A DNA stretch of 64,000 nt from Bicyclus anynana (GCF_947172395.1 NC_069091.1:3782001-3846000), one strand, 5' to 3'. Positions 11,403 through 22,870 are shown, counted from the stretch's first letter. A program made the numbers and translations. Notes: generated by a model from the letters alone, not told the origin.

Positions 11403-11449
11403 AAATGCCAACTTTAGAGTAAATTAAATTTACTCTAAAGTTGGCATTT
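11403..11449. repeat. 47-bp perfect palindrome with 1-nt centre
   Basis: A 23-base arm (11403-11425, AAATGCCAACTTTAGAG...) is followed by a single A at 11426 and its exact complement at 11427-11449. It has no element-like context. Confidence 0.95.
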
Positions 11450-11690
11450 TTAGCTTTGTCAAATATTTAGCTGAAGCAGCTGATGAAAACATGAGGCGTG
11501 TCGTATATTTAATTCAGTACTCTGGTGCTGTCGCCTCCACACATCTCACCGTAGCACAAATAAAATGTATATTTGCCGATTTTAAGGAAATATTAAGTTT
11601 TATACTAAAACCATACTCCGTGTGCACTGTTTACCAACAAACAAATTAGAAATGAAAGTAGAAAATGCATGCATGCAATAGTTTGGTCAT
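11450..11690. other. No feature seen
   Basis: AT-rich spacer. Confidence 0.4.
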
Positions 11691-11990
11691 GTCAGTCTGT
11701 CCGTCCGTCCGTCCGCGATTTTAGCGCAGAGACTATTAATATTAGAAAGCTGAAATCAGCGTGATTGTATGTACATTAAGAATTTGGACAAAGTCGTGAA
11801 ATAAAATGTTGAAAAGTATTTTTTTTAGGTTACCGTCCCTACATTAAAAGTGGGAATGATTTTTTTTTACTCGTTTATTTGATAGTGCGGGTTATCTTTG
11901 AAAGTTATAAGTCTTTTACCAACATTTTTGATTTAGGGATCCGTTTGTAAAATATAAATCATTCAAAATAAAAAAGGGTTATTAAATATT
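11691..11990 (+). repeat. Dispersed repeat candidate with (GTCC)n start
   Basis: Begins with a (GTCC)n run at about 11696-11714, then 'gactattaatattagaaagc' and 'aaagtgggaatgattttttt'. I recognise this architecture from common lepidopteran intergenic repeats, but it is single-copy in the window. Confidence 0.35.
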
Positions 11991-12020
11991 TAGCTTTACT
12001 TTAATTCAAGTTGACAGTAT

Positions 12021-12180
12021 ACTCAGATGTCTCGAGGAACACGGTAAGTCGTCATTCCTGTTAGTTAGACAAATTTTACTACCTTAATCTCGCCAACCCG
12101 CATTGTTCCAATACATTTAATCAAAGTGTCTCCTATAAAGAAGTAGGCCTGCCCACGTATGTACATCTCGAAGTTCCCCA
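12021..12180 (+). repeat. SINE-C/LINE-type body fragment
   Basis: 'ctcgaggaacacggtaagtc' and 'cgccaacccgcattg' match the two halves seen at 31745-31915 and 56875-56997 ('gcctcggagagcac', 'accaacccgcatt'). Decayed and without a tRNA-like head. Confidence 0.5.
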
Positions 12181-12246
12181 AAATAACGCCATCTTTTTCA
12201 ATAGCAGCATTAAAATTGTCTTCATAACTAAAAATAAGTTGTCTTT

Positions 12247-12459
12247 AAAGCCGGTTTACTGATGATAGTTGAACGTGACAACGTCATAAGAAAATACTGA
12301 TGGAATGGTTGCATTTTTCAAAAGAAAATGTTTGTTTTTCTAAAATACTGTTTAATAATCTTCATAGACCAGATAGAGCGAGGGAACGACACATGACGTC
12401 ATCTTATTTCGAGTGTGCAGCCGGCTACATCGAATTATAAGACGTTGTCACGTCAAAAA
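12247..12459 (+). mobile_element. MITE-like element, copy 1
   Basis: The element reads from 'aaagccggtttactgatgat' to 'ttgtcacgtcaaaa' and has near-terminal inverted repeats (GAACGTGACAACGTC against GACGTTGTCACGTC). A clear second copy lies inverted at 34258-34491. Both contain the palindrome TGACGTCAT. Non-coding; its autonomous partner is unknown. Confidence 0.75.
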
Positions 12460-12821
12460 TCGTAATCGACTTTGTTTAACATTCGTTAGTCGTAGTTAGG
12501 ATCGTACAAATTTTGTTATTATGAATTCTGTAACACGATGCATTGAAATGCAAAGTGCAACTGTGTACGCCCATGTCCTCGGCTTCACTAATGCGCAAAA
12601 CAAATTTATGCCCGGCACGGCTTTTTAGCCTTAAGTCACCGACATTTTAAAATCTCTCTACATAAACATTTTCACGTTGTTTTCAGCTTAAAAATTGTGA
12701 CGTAATATTGTTAGTTATCTTAAATGTATTTTTAACTACCCGTTTTTACAGGTTATTTGCTAACTAGCGTGCAATAATTTACTCTTTTTTACAACTAGAT
12801 TAAATAACTTTGAGTTAAAAG
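12460..12821. other. No gene seen
   Basis: AT-rich with no recognised structure. Confidence 0.4.
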
Positions 12822-13036
12822 TAGCTGGTGGGAGGCTTCAGCCGTGGCTAGTTACCCTACCGACAAAGACGTACCGCTAAGCGGTTTAGCGTTCCGGTAC
12901 GACTTCGTGTAGAAACTGAAAGGGGTGTGGATTTTCATCCTCCTCCTAACAAGTTAGTCCGCGTCCATCTTATATTGCATCATCACTTCCCATCAGGTGA
13001 AATTGTAGTCAAGGGCTAACTTGTAAAGTAAAAAAA
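12822..13036 (+). mobile_element. SINE-A, 5'-truncated
   Basis: Starts in the body ('agctggtgggaggcttcagc') and runs to the 3' stem-loop and the A-rich tail (AAAGTAAAAAAA). The tRNA-like head is missing. Confidence 0.85.
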
Positions 13037-13084
13037 TAGTTGATAATGTTTTGGAAGTAACAATTACAGTGAACAAGGCTCTGT

Positions 13085-13240
13085 CTGCTAGTCTGGTCTT
13101 AATTCAAACAAATTCAAAATTCAAAATTAAAATTTATTTTTTCAAATTGGCTTAGTTACAAGCATTTTCGAAACATTAGGTTATGTTGTTATGAAACATG
13201 ACATACATGAAAGACAAAAACTTAAAACTAAGGTTATATT
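13085..13240. repeat. AAATTCAAAATT-rich retroelement tail (candidate)
   Basis: A run of AATTCAAAATT units followed by 'ggcttagttacaagcatttt' resembles a LINE or SINE 3' region of lepidopterans. Family not established. Confidence 0.3.
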
Positions 13241-13251
13241 TAAGGTTATAT

Positions 13252-13545
13252 ATGACGGCTGCGTGGCGCAGTGGGTAGTGTTCCTGCTTTCTGCATCCAC
13301 GGCCGTGGGTTCGATTCCCACAACTGGAAAATATTTGTGTGATGAGCATGGGTGTTTTTCAGTGTCTGTGTGTATTTATACATTATATGTATAAGTATTT
13401 ATATCTAGTCTATAATTGTATATTAATATTATAATATAAACTATCTTAGCACCCATAACACAAGCTACTCTGTATGCTTACTTTGGGGCTAGATAGTGAT
13501 GTGTATTGTTTAAGTATATTTATTTACTTTATTTACTTATATTGA
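13252..13545 (+). mobile_element. SINE-E
   Basis: The tRNA-like head has A box (TGCGTGGCGCAGTGGGTAG) and an exact B box (GGTTCGATTCC). It is followed by an AT-rich body, 'cacccataacacaagctact' and 'ctttggggctagatagtgat', and ends in 'gtatatttatttac'. A tRNA-derived SINE with Pol III boxes; the only copy in the window. Confidence 0.75.
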
Positions 13546-13568
13546 GTACTTCAACCTTCTATGCAGTA

Positions 13569-13802
13569 CTAGCGCACAACCGCGACTTCGACCGCGTGAA
13601 ATTTAGTTTTTCACAAATCTCTCGGGAATCAATTTAGTTTTTCACAAATTTCACAAATTTTCCGGGATGAAGACTAGCCTATATGTTAATCCAAAGTAAA
13701 ATCTATTTACGTTCCAAATTTCAGACAAATCGGTTTAGTAATTGCAGCGTTAAAGAGTAACAAACATTCATACAAACTTTCGCGTTTATAATATTAGTAG
13801 GA
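13569..13802 (-). mobile_element. Helitron-like family 2
   Basis: Minus strand: TCCTACTAATATTATAAACG from 13802 to the end CGCTAG at 13569, flanked by A and T. The interior contains a short local repeat of 'aatttagtttttcacaaat'. The terminal hairpin is partly decayed. Confidence 0.85.
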
Positions 13803-14215
13803 TATTTATATGGTAATTTAGAATACAAAAATGCGACCTTACAGAAAAAATTATCACCGCTCGGTTGGTATGAGTATGTAGATATACATACATACTGAGA
13901 ATATTATAATATGTACCCGAGATGCCAGGGAAATCTAGAGATTACACGAACTTTGTAATGTGATTAATCAGGTAAATTGCGAACCAAAACATATGTTCTA
14001 TACACCAAACCGGGGTATTATAATTATCGTTTGATATGTATCTCGTGGATTATCAATTAGCTTGTAATCAAAGCAGTTAATGTTATGTAATTAGTTGTAT
14101 ACATTGCACAGAAGCGTGTATGTTATGTTATATTAATATATTAAACGTTGGTTTAGTGACCTATGTGGTTTTAGATAAAAAGATCCTAGGTTCAAGCTCG
14201 AATTAGTCCACCTAT
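13803..14215. other. No gene seen
   Basis: AT-rich with no recognised structure. Confidence 0.4.
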
Positions 14216-14538
14216 GACGGCCTCAGTGGCGCAGTGGCGTGCGCGGTAGATTTACATGACGGAGGTCCTGGGTTCGATACCCGACTGGGTCGATTGAGGT
14301 TTTCTTAATTGGTCCAGGTCTGGCTGGTGGGAGGTCTCGGCCGTGGCTAGTTAGCACCCTACCGCCAAAGACGTACCGCCAAGATTTAGCGTTCCGGTAC
14401 GATGTCGTGTAGAAACCGAAAGGGGTGTGGATTTTCATCCTCCTCCTAACAAGTTAGCCCGCTTCCATCTTAAATTGCATCATCACTCATCATTAGGTGA
14501 GATTGTAGTCAACGGCTTGTAAAAAATAATAAAATAAA
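14216..14538 (+). mobile_element. SINE-A, near full length
   Basis: Head 'cagtggcgcagtggcgtgcg' (A box) and 'gggttcgatacccg' (B box), a linker, the body 'gctggtgggaggtctcggcc', the 3' stem-loop (partly decayed) and the AATAATAAAATAAAA tail. This is a useful reference copy for the family order: head, body, LINE-like tail. Confidence 0.9.
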
Positions 14539-14989
14539 ACAAACTTGTAAGTGGTAGGTGGATTGATAGGCCCTTTTTACCATCTTGAAACCCCAAAGTC
14601 CATCTCTTCGAACTATATACCCCGCCTATTGCCTCGTTTGAGGTCAGTTGACCTCGTACGTCTAGCGTATTCAAGAGTTAGGTACGAGGTCCATATAAAG
14701 TTCTAGTTAATAATAGTAGGTACCTACTACATCTTATCAAATTTCTATTTCAACTGCACCATTATCGTATAACTTAGAACAAAGTTAGTAAATGCAAAGA
14801 TACTCAGTTTAACCAGCTATACTTACCCGAGCAAATAAAGTTTTGCACACGTACAAAGTGCTCCAGTCAAATACTTTGCAAACATTACTGTGTCAACCTT
14901 TGGAGTAACCGTGGGAAAGTTTCATATTTATGTACTTAGTTACTTAAAATTATATGGTCTCCCGATTCCAAATTTTGTCTTTTTGCTGG
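14539..14989. other. No gene seen
   Basis: The reverse 63-codon frame at 14483-14674 overlaps the SINE-A end and is not considered a gene. Confidence 0.4.
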
Positions 14990-15279
14990 TATATATTACT
15001 ACTATTTCATCACTTTAGGAGTTGAATATTAAAAATTTTTGAATCACACTGTACTTATTTCGTATTTTTTGATGATTTATGAATGTGAACTGTATTTCCA
15101 AAAATGAAGGACTTTCCATTAGGGTCAAAAATTAACCTATGTTTTGCTCCAAGGTCCCAATTACCATTATACCAAAATTTACGTCTAAAATTCATCTTGA
15201 TCCGTTGAGCCAACGATTTTAGACTGAAAGGTAACAGACAGACAGACTTATTTTCGCATTTATAATATTAATATAGATT
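14990..15279 (-). mobile_element. Helitron-like family 4 (3' end decayed)
   Basis: Minus strand: it begins TCTATATTAATATTATAAATG at 15279 and carries 'cataaatcatcaaaaaatac', which recurs at 42685-42710 in the copy that retains a CGGGCGTCC hairpin end. No CTAG end is visible here. Confidence 0.6.
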
Positions 15280-15728
15280 ATGCTGATATTCAGGTATTTT
15301 ATCAAAATTTTGTACCTATATTATAAAAATATCCAGGGTTGCCGTCACTTCAAAAACTCAAAAAGCTTAGTATCGATTAAGCCCACATTTTCATACAATA
15401 TACAACTATAGAAGATTGTTTCTATTTATTTATGTCCAATAGGGCAGGATAAATTTTGAATTACGATCGTATTTTTGTGATAAAAACTTACCCGCATTTA
15501 TTTTATTTGTGGTACTTTTGAAATGAAGCAGCTATCTAAAATATTTTTAAGGGTAAGTACTTGGATCTTCTCTAACCTGCCAAACTTTATATTTGGCTTG
15601 CTTGGCTAGACAAACTTTGAACTTCTATAAAATTACGAAAGTCTGACTATAGCTGGTTTTTTGTTCTGTACCTGATAAAAGCAAACATTTTGCATAGTCG
15701 TCATTTATTTAGATATCGTCGTCGTCGC
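15280..15728. other. No gene seen
   Basis: AT-rich with nothing recognised. Confidence 0.4.
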
Positions 15729-16032
15729 CATCAACCCATATTCGACTCACTGCTGAGCTCGAGTCTCCTCTCAGAATGAGAGGGGTTTGGCCAATAGTCC
15801 ACCACGCTGACCCAATGCGGATTGGCAGACTTAGCACACGCAGAGAATTAAGATAATTCTCTGTTATGCAGGTTTTCTCATGATGTTTTCCTTCACCAAT
15901 TGAGACACGTGATATTTAATTTCTTAAAATGCACACAACTGAAAAGTTGGAGGTGCATGCCCCGGACCGGATTCGAACCCACACCCTCCGAAATCAGAGG
16001 CAGAGGTTATATCCACTGGGCTATCACGGCTT
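15729..16032 (-). mobile_element. SINE-B, full length
   Basis: Minus strand: A box (GATAGCCCAGTGGATAT), B box (GGTTCGAATCC), the body, the hairpin 'cctctcattctgagagg', and the end 'gagtcgaatatgggttgatg' with a GAC/GAT tail at 15715-15735. Confidence 0.9.
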
Positions 16033-17744
16033 TCAATTATTATATATATCTTTAATAATATTTTGATATTTTTACCGTTTTTTAGATTACCAGTAAAATG
16101 TAAAACCAGTTATGTTCGTTAATAACAAACATTTTACGTGTTACTCTGGACTTATTTATATACATTAATTTCTATTTATATTATAGGTTTAATAGTTGGT
16201 TTAATATTAGAATTGAACCGTCAATCAGGATAGATAATGTATATTTAATTGCTTGATTACAAATTACAGATCCGACATACCAGGGGGAATATCTTCGTGT
16301 AATTACAAGATAGGCTATTAATAAAGCAAAAGACTATGTATTAAGCTGTAATAATCAGTATAGCATAGGACGCCCTCCGCGGTAGAGTTAATTTCCTAGA
16401 ACTATTTCCGCTACTTTTGGCCAATATACTACGTTGCTGTAAACTATTTTGAAATTTGCGTGAAATGAGAAATGTGGTTATCAAAACAAATTAAAAGAGT
16501 TACTTTTCATCACAGACAGACAAAAAAATTACTGATGGCATTTTTGGCATCAGTATCGATCACTAATCACCCCCGGATAGTTATTTGGAAAATATATTTC
16601 ATGTACAGAATTGACCTCTCTACAGATTTATTAAAAGTATAGATTAATGTTTTCGTAGCGCAATGACATAATTAGGACAAGAACGTATTCTGAGATATAA
16701 TTTAGAAATCTGGTATGAAATTACTGTAATAGGTATAGATACCTACTCAAACTTTTGTAATTATTTTACATTAAGTTTTTTCTTGGTCATACGTAAATAT
16801 TTGAAATTCGCAACCATATACATACACAAATTGATAAACTATCATTGTTACGTTTCTCAAGGACTCCACAAATTCAAAAACTTATATTCTCTTAACGCAC
16901 ACTCGATCAGCCTCAAGAGACGTTAATAACATATTTATAAAGCACTCTTCATAAGGCCACAATATTTCATAATAAACATTAATTTCACAGATTTAACCAT
17001 AACTCTCGTAAACACATGAAACCGCTTAAATGTTTTGTGTCGTCCCCTGTCTAATCGTATGTCCCCTGTGACTCTCCCCTGTCCCGGTAATGCGGCTGAT
17101 TACGCTTGATGGATGAATTTCATTCATGTTAGCATTAGCAATACAATCCCCTACTGATGAACCGTCACCCTAATGCCTCAATGCGGTGACAGATTGTATA
17201 GTATAATTTATAGGACCTTTCCACGGGTGACAAATGACCCAATAAAAATCCATTAGAACTAGTTTGGTAGAAATATACTTGTGTATTGCCAGTGACTTAG
17301 ATTTATAATAGATTTGTTATAAATTTCTGAACAAAGCCTAACTAAGCTTTAATGAAATTAAATAACAAATACGAGGCAAGATTTTCCTATTCTTCACGTA
17401 AAACCGTCGAATCAATCAAGGTAAGACCGCCGTCATTCTGAAACCGGCACAATTACAGATGCTGACTATAATGTTCACTTATAAAAATCTCAAATGATCA
17501 CTTATTGTAAATTTTGAATGTTCCTTTTACCTTATAATAAGATACGTCCAAGAAATTACGGCAACCGCGCGAGCAATGGTCCAAAAAAATAAGATGGACA
17601 GGAGAAAAAGAGGTGATATCCACAAACCCTTAAAGTCTTTTAACCTTAAGATATTTAAAAAGATCATCTGAAGTACAATTATTTATTACATTAGTAAACA
17701 AATTACACTTAGCACTATTTAATAGTTAGTGTCTCTACATACTT
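16033..17744. other. No gene seen
   Basis: The longest feature-poor stretch of the left half. Three CCCCTGT repeats occur at about 17044-17090 in a GC-richer patch. No exon or repeat family is recognised. Confidence 0.4.
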
Positions 17745-18090
17745 GGACTTTCTCTGCGTGATCGAATCAGAAATGAGAAGATCCGCACAGGAATCAAAGT
17801 CACTGACATAACTCAGCGTGTCACTAAGCAATGGGCAGGGTACATAATTCAAACAGCCGATGGACATTGGAGTCTCAAGGTGCAGGAATGGCGACCCCGC
17901 ACAGGAAATCGCAGTGTTGGTTGACCCCTTACTAGGTGGACCGAGGACATCAAGCGGGTTGCTGAGAGCCGCTGGATGCTGGCCACTCGACACCTTTTTC
18001 GGAAGGCCATGCCCATTTCCAGCAGTGGACGTCCATCAACTGCAAATGATGATGATGATGATGATGATGATGATGGTGATGATGATGTGT
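17745..18090 (+). mobile_element. RTE-type LINE 3' end
   Basis: The 3' terminus of an RTE-clade non-LTR retrotransposon. The decayed frame still shows the reverse-transcriptase C-terminal pattern (DRIRNE, EIRxRT, then GRWGPKVLEW-like, RWTEDIKRV-like and QQWTSI-like motifs, split by indels). It ends in a (ATG)n microsatellite at about 18046-18088. Strongly 5'-truncated. Confidence 0.85.
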
Positions 18091-19598
18091 CTCTACATCT
18101 AGAACGAGCTTTGTGAATGCCATGTTAATTTTATTATTTATTAAACGTTAAACCGAATAAGGCCAACTGTTCCAGATTATCATTAACTTGTTATATACTG
18201 CGACGTGTTCTGAGGGCCACGAACCGCAACGTTCAACAAAGCGAATTGTTTTGCACTGCACAAGCGTCAGCGTCAAACTTTTGAAGAAATATGTTTCAAC
18301 TTTTAATAAAAAAAATATAACGCTTCGATTTATGACGTTATCAGCGCACGTCTATATTTTGCATTAAACTATGATTTTTAAAATATTTTAATATAATTAA
18401 CATAAGCAAAGGCAAAAGTAATAATTAGGCAACTAATACTCGTAGTTGCCTTTCAACCCGCATTGGCAACTTGAAATAATAGAATATTATTAGGTATGTT
18501 TGTATGTACCTATCTTTTTTGCTTACATTCTTGTTAAGAGAAAATCTATAATATTATGTTGCTCTAAACTTTACCTAAACTTATCCGGAGAGAAGCAAGA
18601 ACATACAGACAGTACAGTAGTTAACTTTTAAAATACTATTTTTTTGTTTTTTTTAAAGCTTCAATTTTTTAAATATATTTTTCCAAAGTTCAGATATTTG
18701 GTTTATTTTTATAATCACCGTATCTATAATTAATAAGATTCAGTTAGTTCTTATTAGGTTCTGGTTATAGCTGATAGCAACTGTCTCTGGCCTTATTTTT
18801 GACGCTCGAATTTGACGCTAGTAGGTTCTGGCATATTCACTGTTGACCCCTCCCGTACACTGACATGTGACATATTCGGGCTTCAATAAATAAGGTATAT
18901 TTCAGGACGACGTAATTTTCACGACCTAAATGTCGCTTTACTATATAGGTACTCGTACGAGTACATTGATTTTAATAGACTCTACTTTTGATTTCACCAC
19001 AAAATTGAACAAATTTAAAAAAGCTCAACTAATTTTAATCTTCCCATTGTAATTGTAATTGCATTAACTGTCTAAATAAATTATTCTAGTCTTTGGCTCT
19101 AAATTGGCTGTTACTATCCAAACTTTAGGTAACTTTTCATTATTGGACCGTATTTTTTTGTGTCTGATTGGACCTTACAGATTTTATCACACGTTCTCAA
19201 TATTATTTTGTTGATTTCTTAGACTCAAAAAAGTAATTTTTTTAATATTATAAATTATTATATACAGATAATAGATAAAAACATGCAAGTATCTTCTTGC
19301 AAATAAATAATAATCAATAGATTTAGAGTGACCGTCTAGCCAGATACCTAAAATTTCGCTTTCCAATATCGGTATCTCCATAAACATGGAAATATGGAAG
19401 CATGCAGCATGAAACGACTTGGTATACGCTTCATTGGCCGTCCTTACGAGCTTTCGATTTGCAGAAAAATATATTGGACCATATTTGGCAGAGGCGAAGA
19501 CATTTTAATCTTATTTCCAAAAGTTATTATATTACAACATACTTTGTATGTTTTTAAATATTAAAGTATTTGATATTACCATACTATACCCTACCTAC
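18091..19598. other. No gene seen
   Basis: AT-rich. A fragment 'caacccgcattggcaac' at about 18457-18474 may be a relic of the SINE-C body. The minus frame at 19187-19387 is treated as chance. Confidence 0.4.
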
Positions 19599-19911
19599 CT
19601 AAGAGTCATGATAGCCCAGTGGATATGACCTCTGCCTCCGATTCCTGAGGGTGTGGGTTCGAATCCGGTCCGGGGCATGCACCTCCAACTTTCAGTTGTG
19701 TGCATTTTAAGAAATTATATATAACGTGTCACAATTGGTGAAGGAAAACATCGTGAGGAAACTTGCATACCAGAGAACTATCTTAATTCTCTGCGTATGT
19801 GAAGTCTGCCAATCCGCATTGAGCCAGCGTGGTGGACTATTGGCCTTACCCCTCTCATTCTGAGAGGAGACTCGAGCTCAGCAGTGAGCCGAATATGGGT
19901 TGATGACGACG
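19599..19911 (+). mobile_element. SINE-B with target-site duplication
   Basis: Complete element with A box 'gatagcccagtggatatgac', B box GGTTCGAATCC and a GAC-rich tail. An 11-base direct repeat, ACCCTACCTAC, lies at 19588-19598 and 19912-19922, showing the insertion boundaries. Confidence 0.92.
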
Positions 19912-19922
19912 ACCCTACCTAC

Positions 19923-20256
19923 AATTTTATAATAACAGGAATTTTGGAAATAGCGCTCATTTTACCTACTACAACACGAAAACTTTACAGAAGTTTACTC
20001 AACAGTATTCGATTGCACAAAATACTTTTTGTTATTGAATATTGTTGACAGTAATAAAATTCAGGGCACTGAAACCTTTTGAATTAAGATTTGTTACATG
20101 AAAATATTATAGTACTTTATTTATAGTAGTTTTCAATGATTTTCCTGAACTTTGTTTGATAACTCGGGTAAAAGATTGACGCTATAAGTTTGTCTTACAA
20201 AATATATTATTTTACTCATTTACAACATTCTCATAAATATTTTTTTTTAATTTTAA
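19923..20256. other. No feature seen
   Basis: AT-rich spacer. Confidence 0.4.
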
Positions 20257-20441
20257 CTAGCTGACGCCACGTTTCACCCGCGTGGTTCCCGTTCTCGTAG
20301 AAGTACGGTAATAATAGCTTATAGCCTTCCTCGATAAATGGCCTATCTAACAGTAAAATAATTTTTCACATCGAACCAGTAGTTCCTGAGAATAGCGCGT
20401 TCAAACAAACAAATTCCTCAGCTTTATAATATTAGTATAGA
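20257..20441 (-). mobile_element. Helitron-like family 1
   Basis: Minus strand TCTATACTAATATTATAAAG (from 20441) to GTCAGCTAG (20257-20260 on plus as CTAG), flanked by A and T as expected. Confidence 0.9.
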
Positions 20442-20519
20442 TTGTTTTTTCCATCATTATTTTGCTTTCTATCTATCGCCACAGAAAAGATATTACAACC
20501 AGTAGTTGGACTTCATACT

Positions 20520-20640
20520 AGAGGTCGAAACGCGAGCTATACCTACGCTCCTTGAACATGGGGTGATCGTAGGGTGAAGACAGTCGCGACTGTGCCGCGG
20601 TGACGAACGAACGCACGGTGTATTAACAGAGTAAAGTGTA
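20520..20640. promoter_or_regulatory. GC-richer segment upstream of the THAP exon
   Basis: A CpG-containing patch with the perfect palindrome CAGTCGCGACTG at 20581-20592 sits about 75-145 bases before the THAP ATG. By position it could be the promoter or 5' leader. No TATA box or initiator is certain. Confidence 0.3.
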
Positions 20641-20665
20641 TTAATAGTATTAGATTTTTTTAATT

Positions 20666-20763
20666 ATGACCAGTAGGAAATACTGTGCCGTTTTTGGATG
20701 CATGAATTCAAAATTATCCCATCCAGAGATAACTTTTTTTAAGTTACCTGGAAACTCTGAAAG
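20666..20763 (+). CDS. First exon of a THAP-type zinc-finger protein
   Basis: The ATG at 20666 opens MTSRKYCAVFGCMNSK..., followed by ITFFKLPGNSER and a donor-like AG|GTTAAC at 20763/20764. This matches the start of a THAP domain: a C-x4-C pair at residues 7 and 12, an N just after the second cysteine, and the aromatic-x-LP (here FFKLP) motif about 12 residues further on. THAP domains are sequence-specific DNA-binding C2CH fingers found in transcription regulators and in P-element-like transposases. Read without splicing, the frame stops at TAA four codons after ER, which supports an intron here (phase 2). The later tryptophan and the C-x2-H half of the finger must lie in other exons, which I did not find. 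It may be a host gene or a transposase relic. Confidence 0.65.
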
Positions 20764-21094
20764 GTTAACTTTAAAATAAATTTACTTATTAGTAGGTAGG
20801 TACATAATCTTGTATTTTTTAATGGATAAGGTATTTCCTTTTATCTCCAGAATAAAGGTAGGTATCTGGATTAGTAAATAAAGTGAATAGAGTAAAGGAA
20901 AGTGATTGACACGATTGAAATATGTAGCTATACGCGGTTCATGAATCACGATACAGTAGGTACGATAAGCTTGTATTAAAACCTCGACTGCTTGTACAAT
21001 GTATTGTGTGACTGTGCTCGGATCATTTGTGTTTTGTTACCCGACTGCGGCGAAGCCCAAAGGAGGAGTATGTGTTTGAATGTTATGACTTGTT

Positions 21095-21222
21095 GTTGTA
21101 TGCGGGCGACGGGAGGAAAGGACTGCGCGGGTGTGAAGTCGTACGCGCTGGGCATCGTTACCCCCCTCCCGGACCGCGCCGACCTTCGGGAGTGTTACGA
21201 ACAAATTTGCCAAGCACACATA
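21095..21222 (+). repeat. CpG-rich repeat G, copy 1
   Basis: 'tatgcgggcgacgggaggaa', 'ggactgcgcgggtgtgaagtc' (spaced) and 'gggagtgttacgaac' recur at 23900-24065 and 52405-52496 in the same orientation. The overlapping small open frames come from the GC bias and are not conserved. Confidence 0.75.
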
Positions 21223-21367
21223 CTGATAAATGATATGTCATTAGACTCGTCTAGATAGGCCGAGTGTCACTGGGTAACTTAGTTCTTAAAAAATCAAAAT
21301 GGCGGATTTTATGCACTTTAATGTGCAAGCTCATAAAACTTTTGTTCAGCTTGGCATTGGTGACAAG

Positions 21368-21606
21368 AATTTTAACCGACTTCCAAAAAGAATCGTATCG
21401 TATTTACAGCGATATTTCCGTCATTTGTAAACCGTTTCTTTTTTGTTTGGATGAATATTCTTTCAGGTTAGTCCCATTTTTTTCATGTCAGGATCTGATA
21501 ATGGCATCCTAGAGAAATCTAGGGGAACTATCGTATCGTAGGGACAATTAGTGCGTTTGTTCATTGTTTCATTATCTATTTTAAATCACTACAATTTCAT
21601 GAAGGT
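21368..21606 (+). mobile_element. AACCGACTTC-end element, 5' part
   Basis: Starts 'ttttaaccgacttccaaaaa' and continues with 'catgtcaggatctgataatg', 'ggcatcctagagaaat' and 'cactacaatttcatgaaggt', parallel to 24464 and 41508. The GAAGTCGGTT end is missing, so the copy is truncated. Confidence 0.75.
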
Positions 21607-22320
21607 ATTTATCTTTTTTTTTATTTGTTCACGTAGTGTGGAGGTAATACCTAGATGGCATCACCGAAATAAATATGTTTAAGAATACGACCAATCCTTC
21701 AAGATCATTGACGTAGTATCAGCCTTAATTAAATCAACCAATCAAAAAACACGCATTTTTATTTATCACTTCCCATTTTACTACAATTTACAAAGTATTT
21801 TATTTGTTTATATAATAAAGTTTATTTACAATCACAAAACTAAGTGGAAACACAAAGTTAGCAAATGTAATTAAATTGCTGCATGCGGGCAGCCCTATGA
21901 CATGTTTACGTACCGCGCGGCTGTAGGTATTTATTTCAAAAATACGGCCGAGTTATTATACTGCTTGTAATATCTTTACTGTGCTATCGCTTAGCGTTTT
22001 ATAGCTGTGACGTCACTTTGGTGAACTGAATCGCACCGTGTTTTGTATGCTCCACCGATGTGCCTACGGTAGTAAATCTAATAATAGAGGTCGTGTAACC
22101 TATTCCCCGATCGTTACACTGAACCTCCAGTCGTTAGATTCAAACGCCTCATCAAATAAGCTTATGTGGAGCTACTTAGTGGCTGGCGACAACGGTAATG
22201 GTGCAAGTTTGCCTCGTAACGTCCGAAACGATCACGACCACAGAGTAATTTATATTATCACTTATTTTCTGTGATGTGGAGAACTTACTGCAGAATAATT
22301 TAAATAAAAGTTAGGCTACC
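21607..22320. other. No gene seen
   Basis: The 78-codon frame at 22038-22274 shows no recognisable domain. A CpG-richer patch surrounds 21890-22060. Confidence 0.4.
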
Positions 22321-22653
22321 TTTTTTTTTTTTAATTCTTTACAAGTTAGCCCTTGATTACAATCTCACCCGATGGTAAGTGATGATGCAATCTAAGATGG
22401 AAGCGGGCTAACTTGTTAGGAGGAGGATGAAAATCCACACCCCTTTCGGCTTCTACACGACATCGTACCGGAACGCTAAATCGCTTGGCGGTCCGTCTTT
22501 GCCGGTAGGGTGGTAACTAACCACAGCCGAAGCCTCCAACCAGCCAGACCGAGACCAATTAAGAAAACTTCAATCGGCCCAGCCGGGGATCGAACCCAGG
22601 ACCTCCGTCTTGTAAATCGACCGCACATACCACTGCGCAACGGAGGCCGCCAA
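22321..22653 (-). mobile_element. SINE-A, full length
   Basis: T-run, 3' stem-loop (ACAAGTTAGCCC / GGGCTAACTTGT), body, linker 'aattaagaaaacttcaatcg', B box in reverse (GGATCGAACCC) and A box in reverse ('ccactgcgcaacggaggccg'). It forms an inverted pair with the copy at 22871-23180. Confidence 0.92.
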
Positions 22654-22870
22654 AAATTGTTACCTACCTACCTAGTTTCTATTACATGGTATCCTAGAGG
22701 ATTCAATGCCAGGCCTTTTGACTTGGCAGGCCAAAGGATAGTTGGTTTTGGTTTGGTTGGTTGGCATTACAGCGGAGTTGAATGCTGCAGATTTGTCCTT
22801 GAATGTGTCATAGAATACAGCTCGGAATGGAGCTGTATGGAAAAAAATTGATTCGGCTATGCATCATTTT

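Noticed and set aside
13252..13330. Possible tRNA gene
   Set aside because: A and B boxes are present, but there is no acceptor stem pairing and the sequence continues into a SINE body.
18040..18090. Independent ATG microsatellite
   Set aside because: It is the 3' tail of the RTE copy, so it is not a separate locus.
22510..22851. 113-codon open frame
   Set aside because: Most of it is the antisense of a SINE-A copy.
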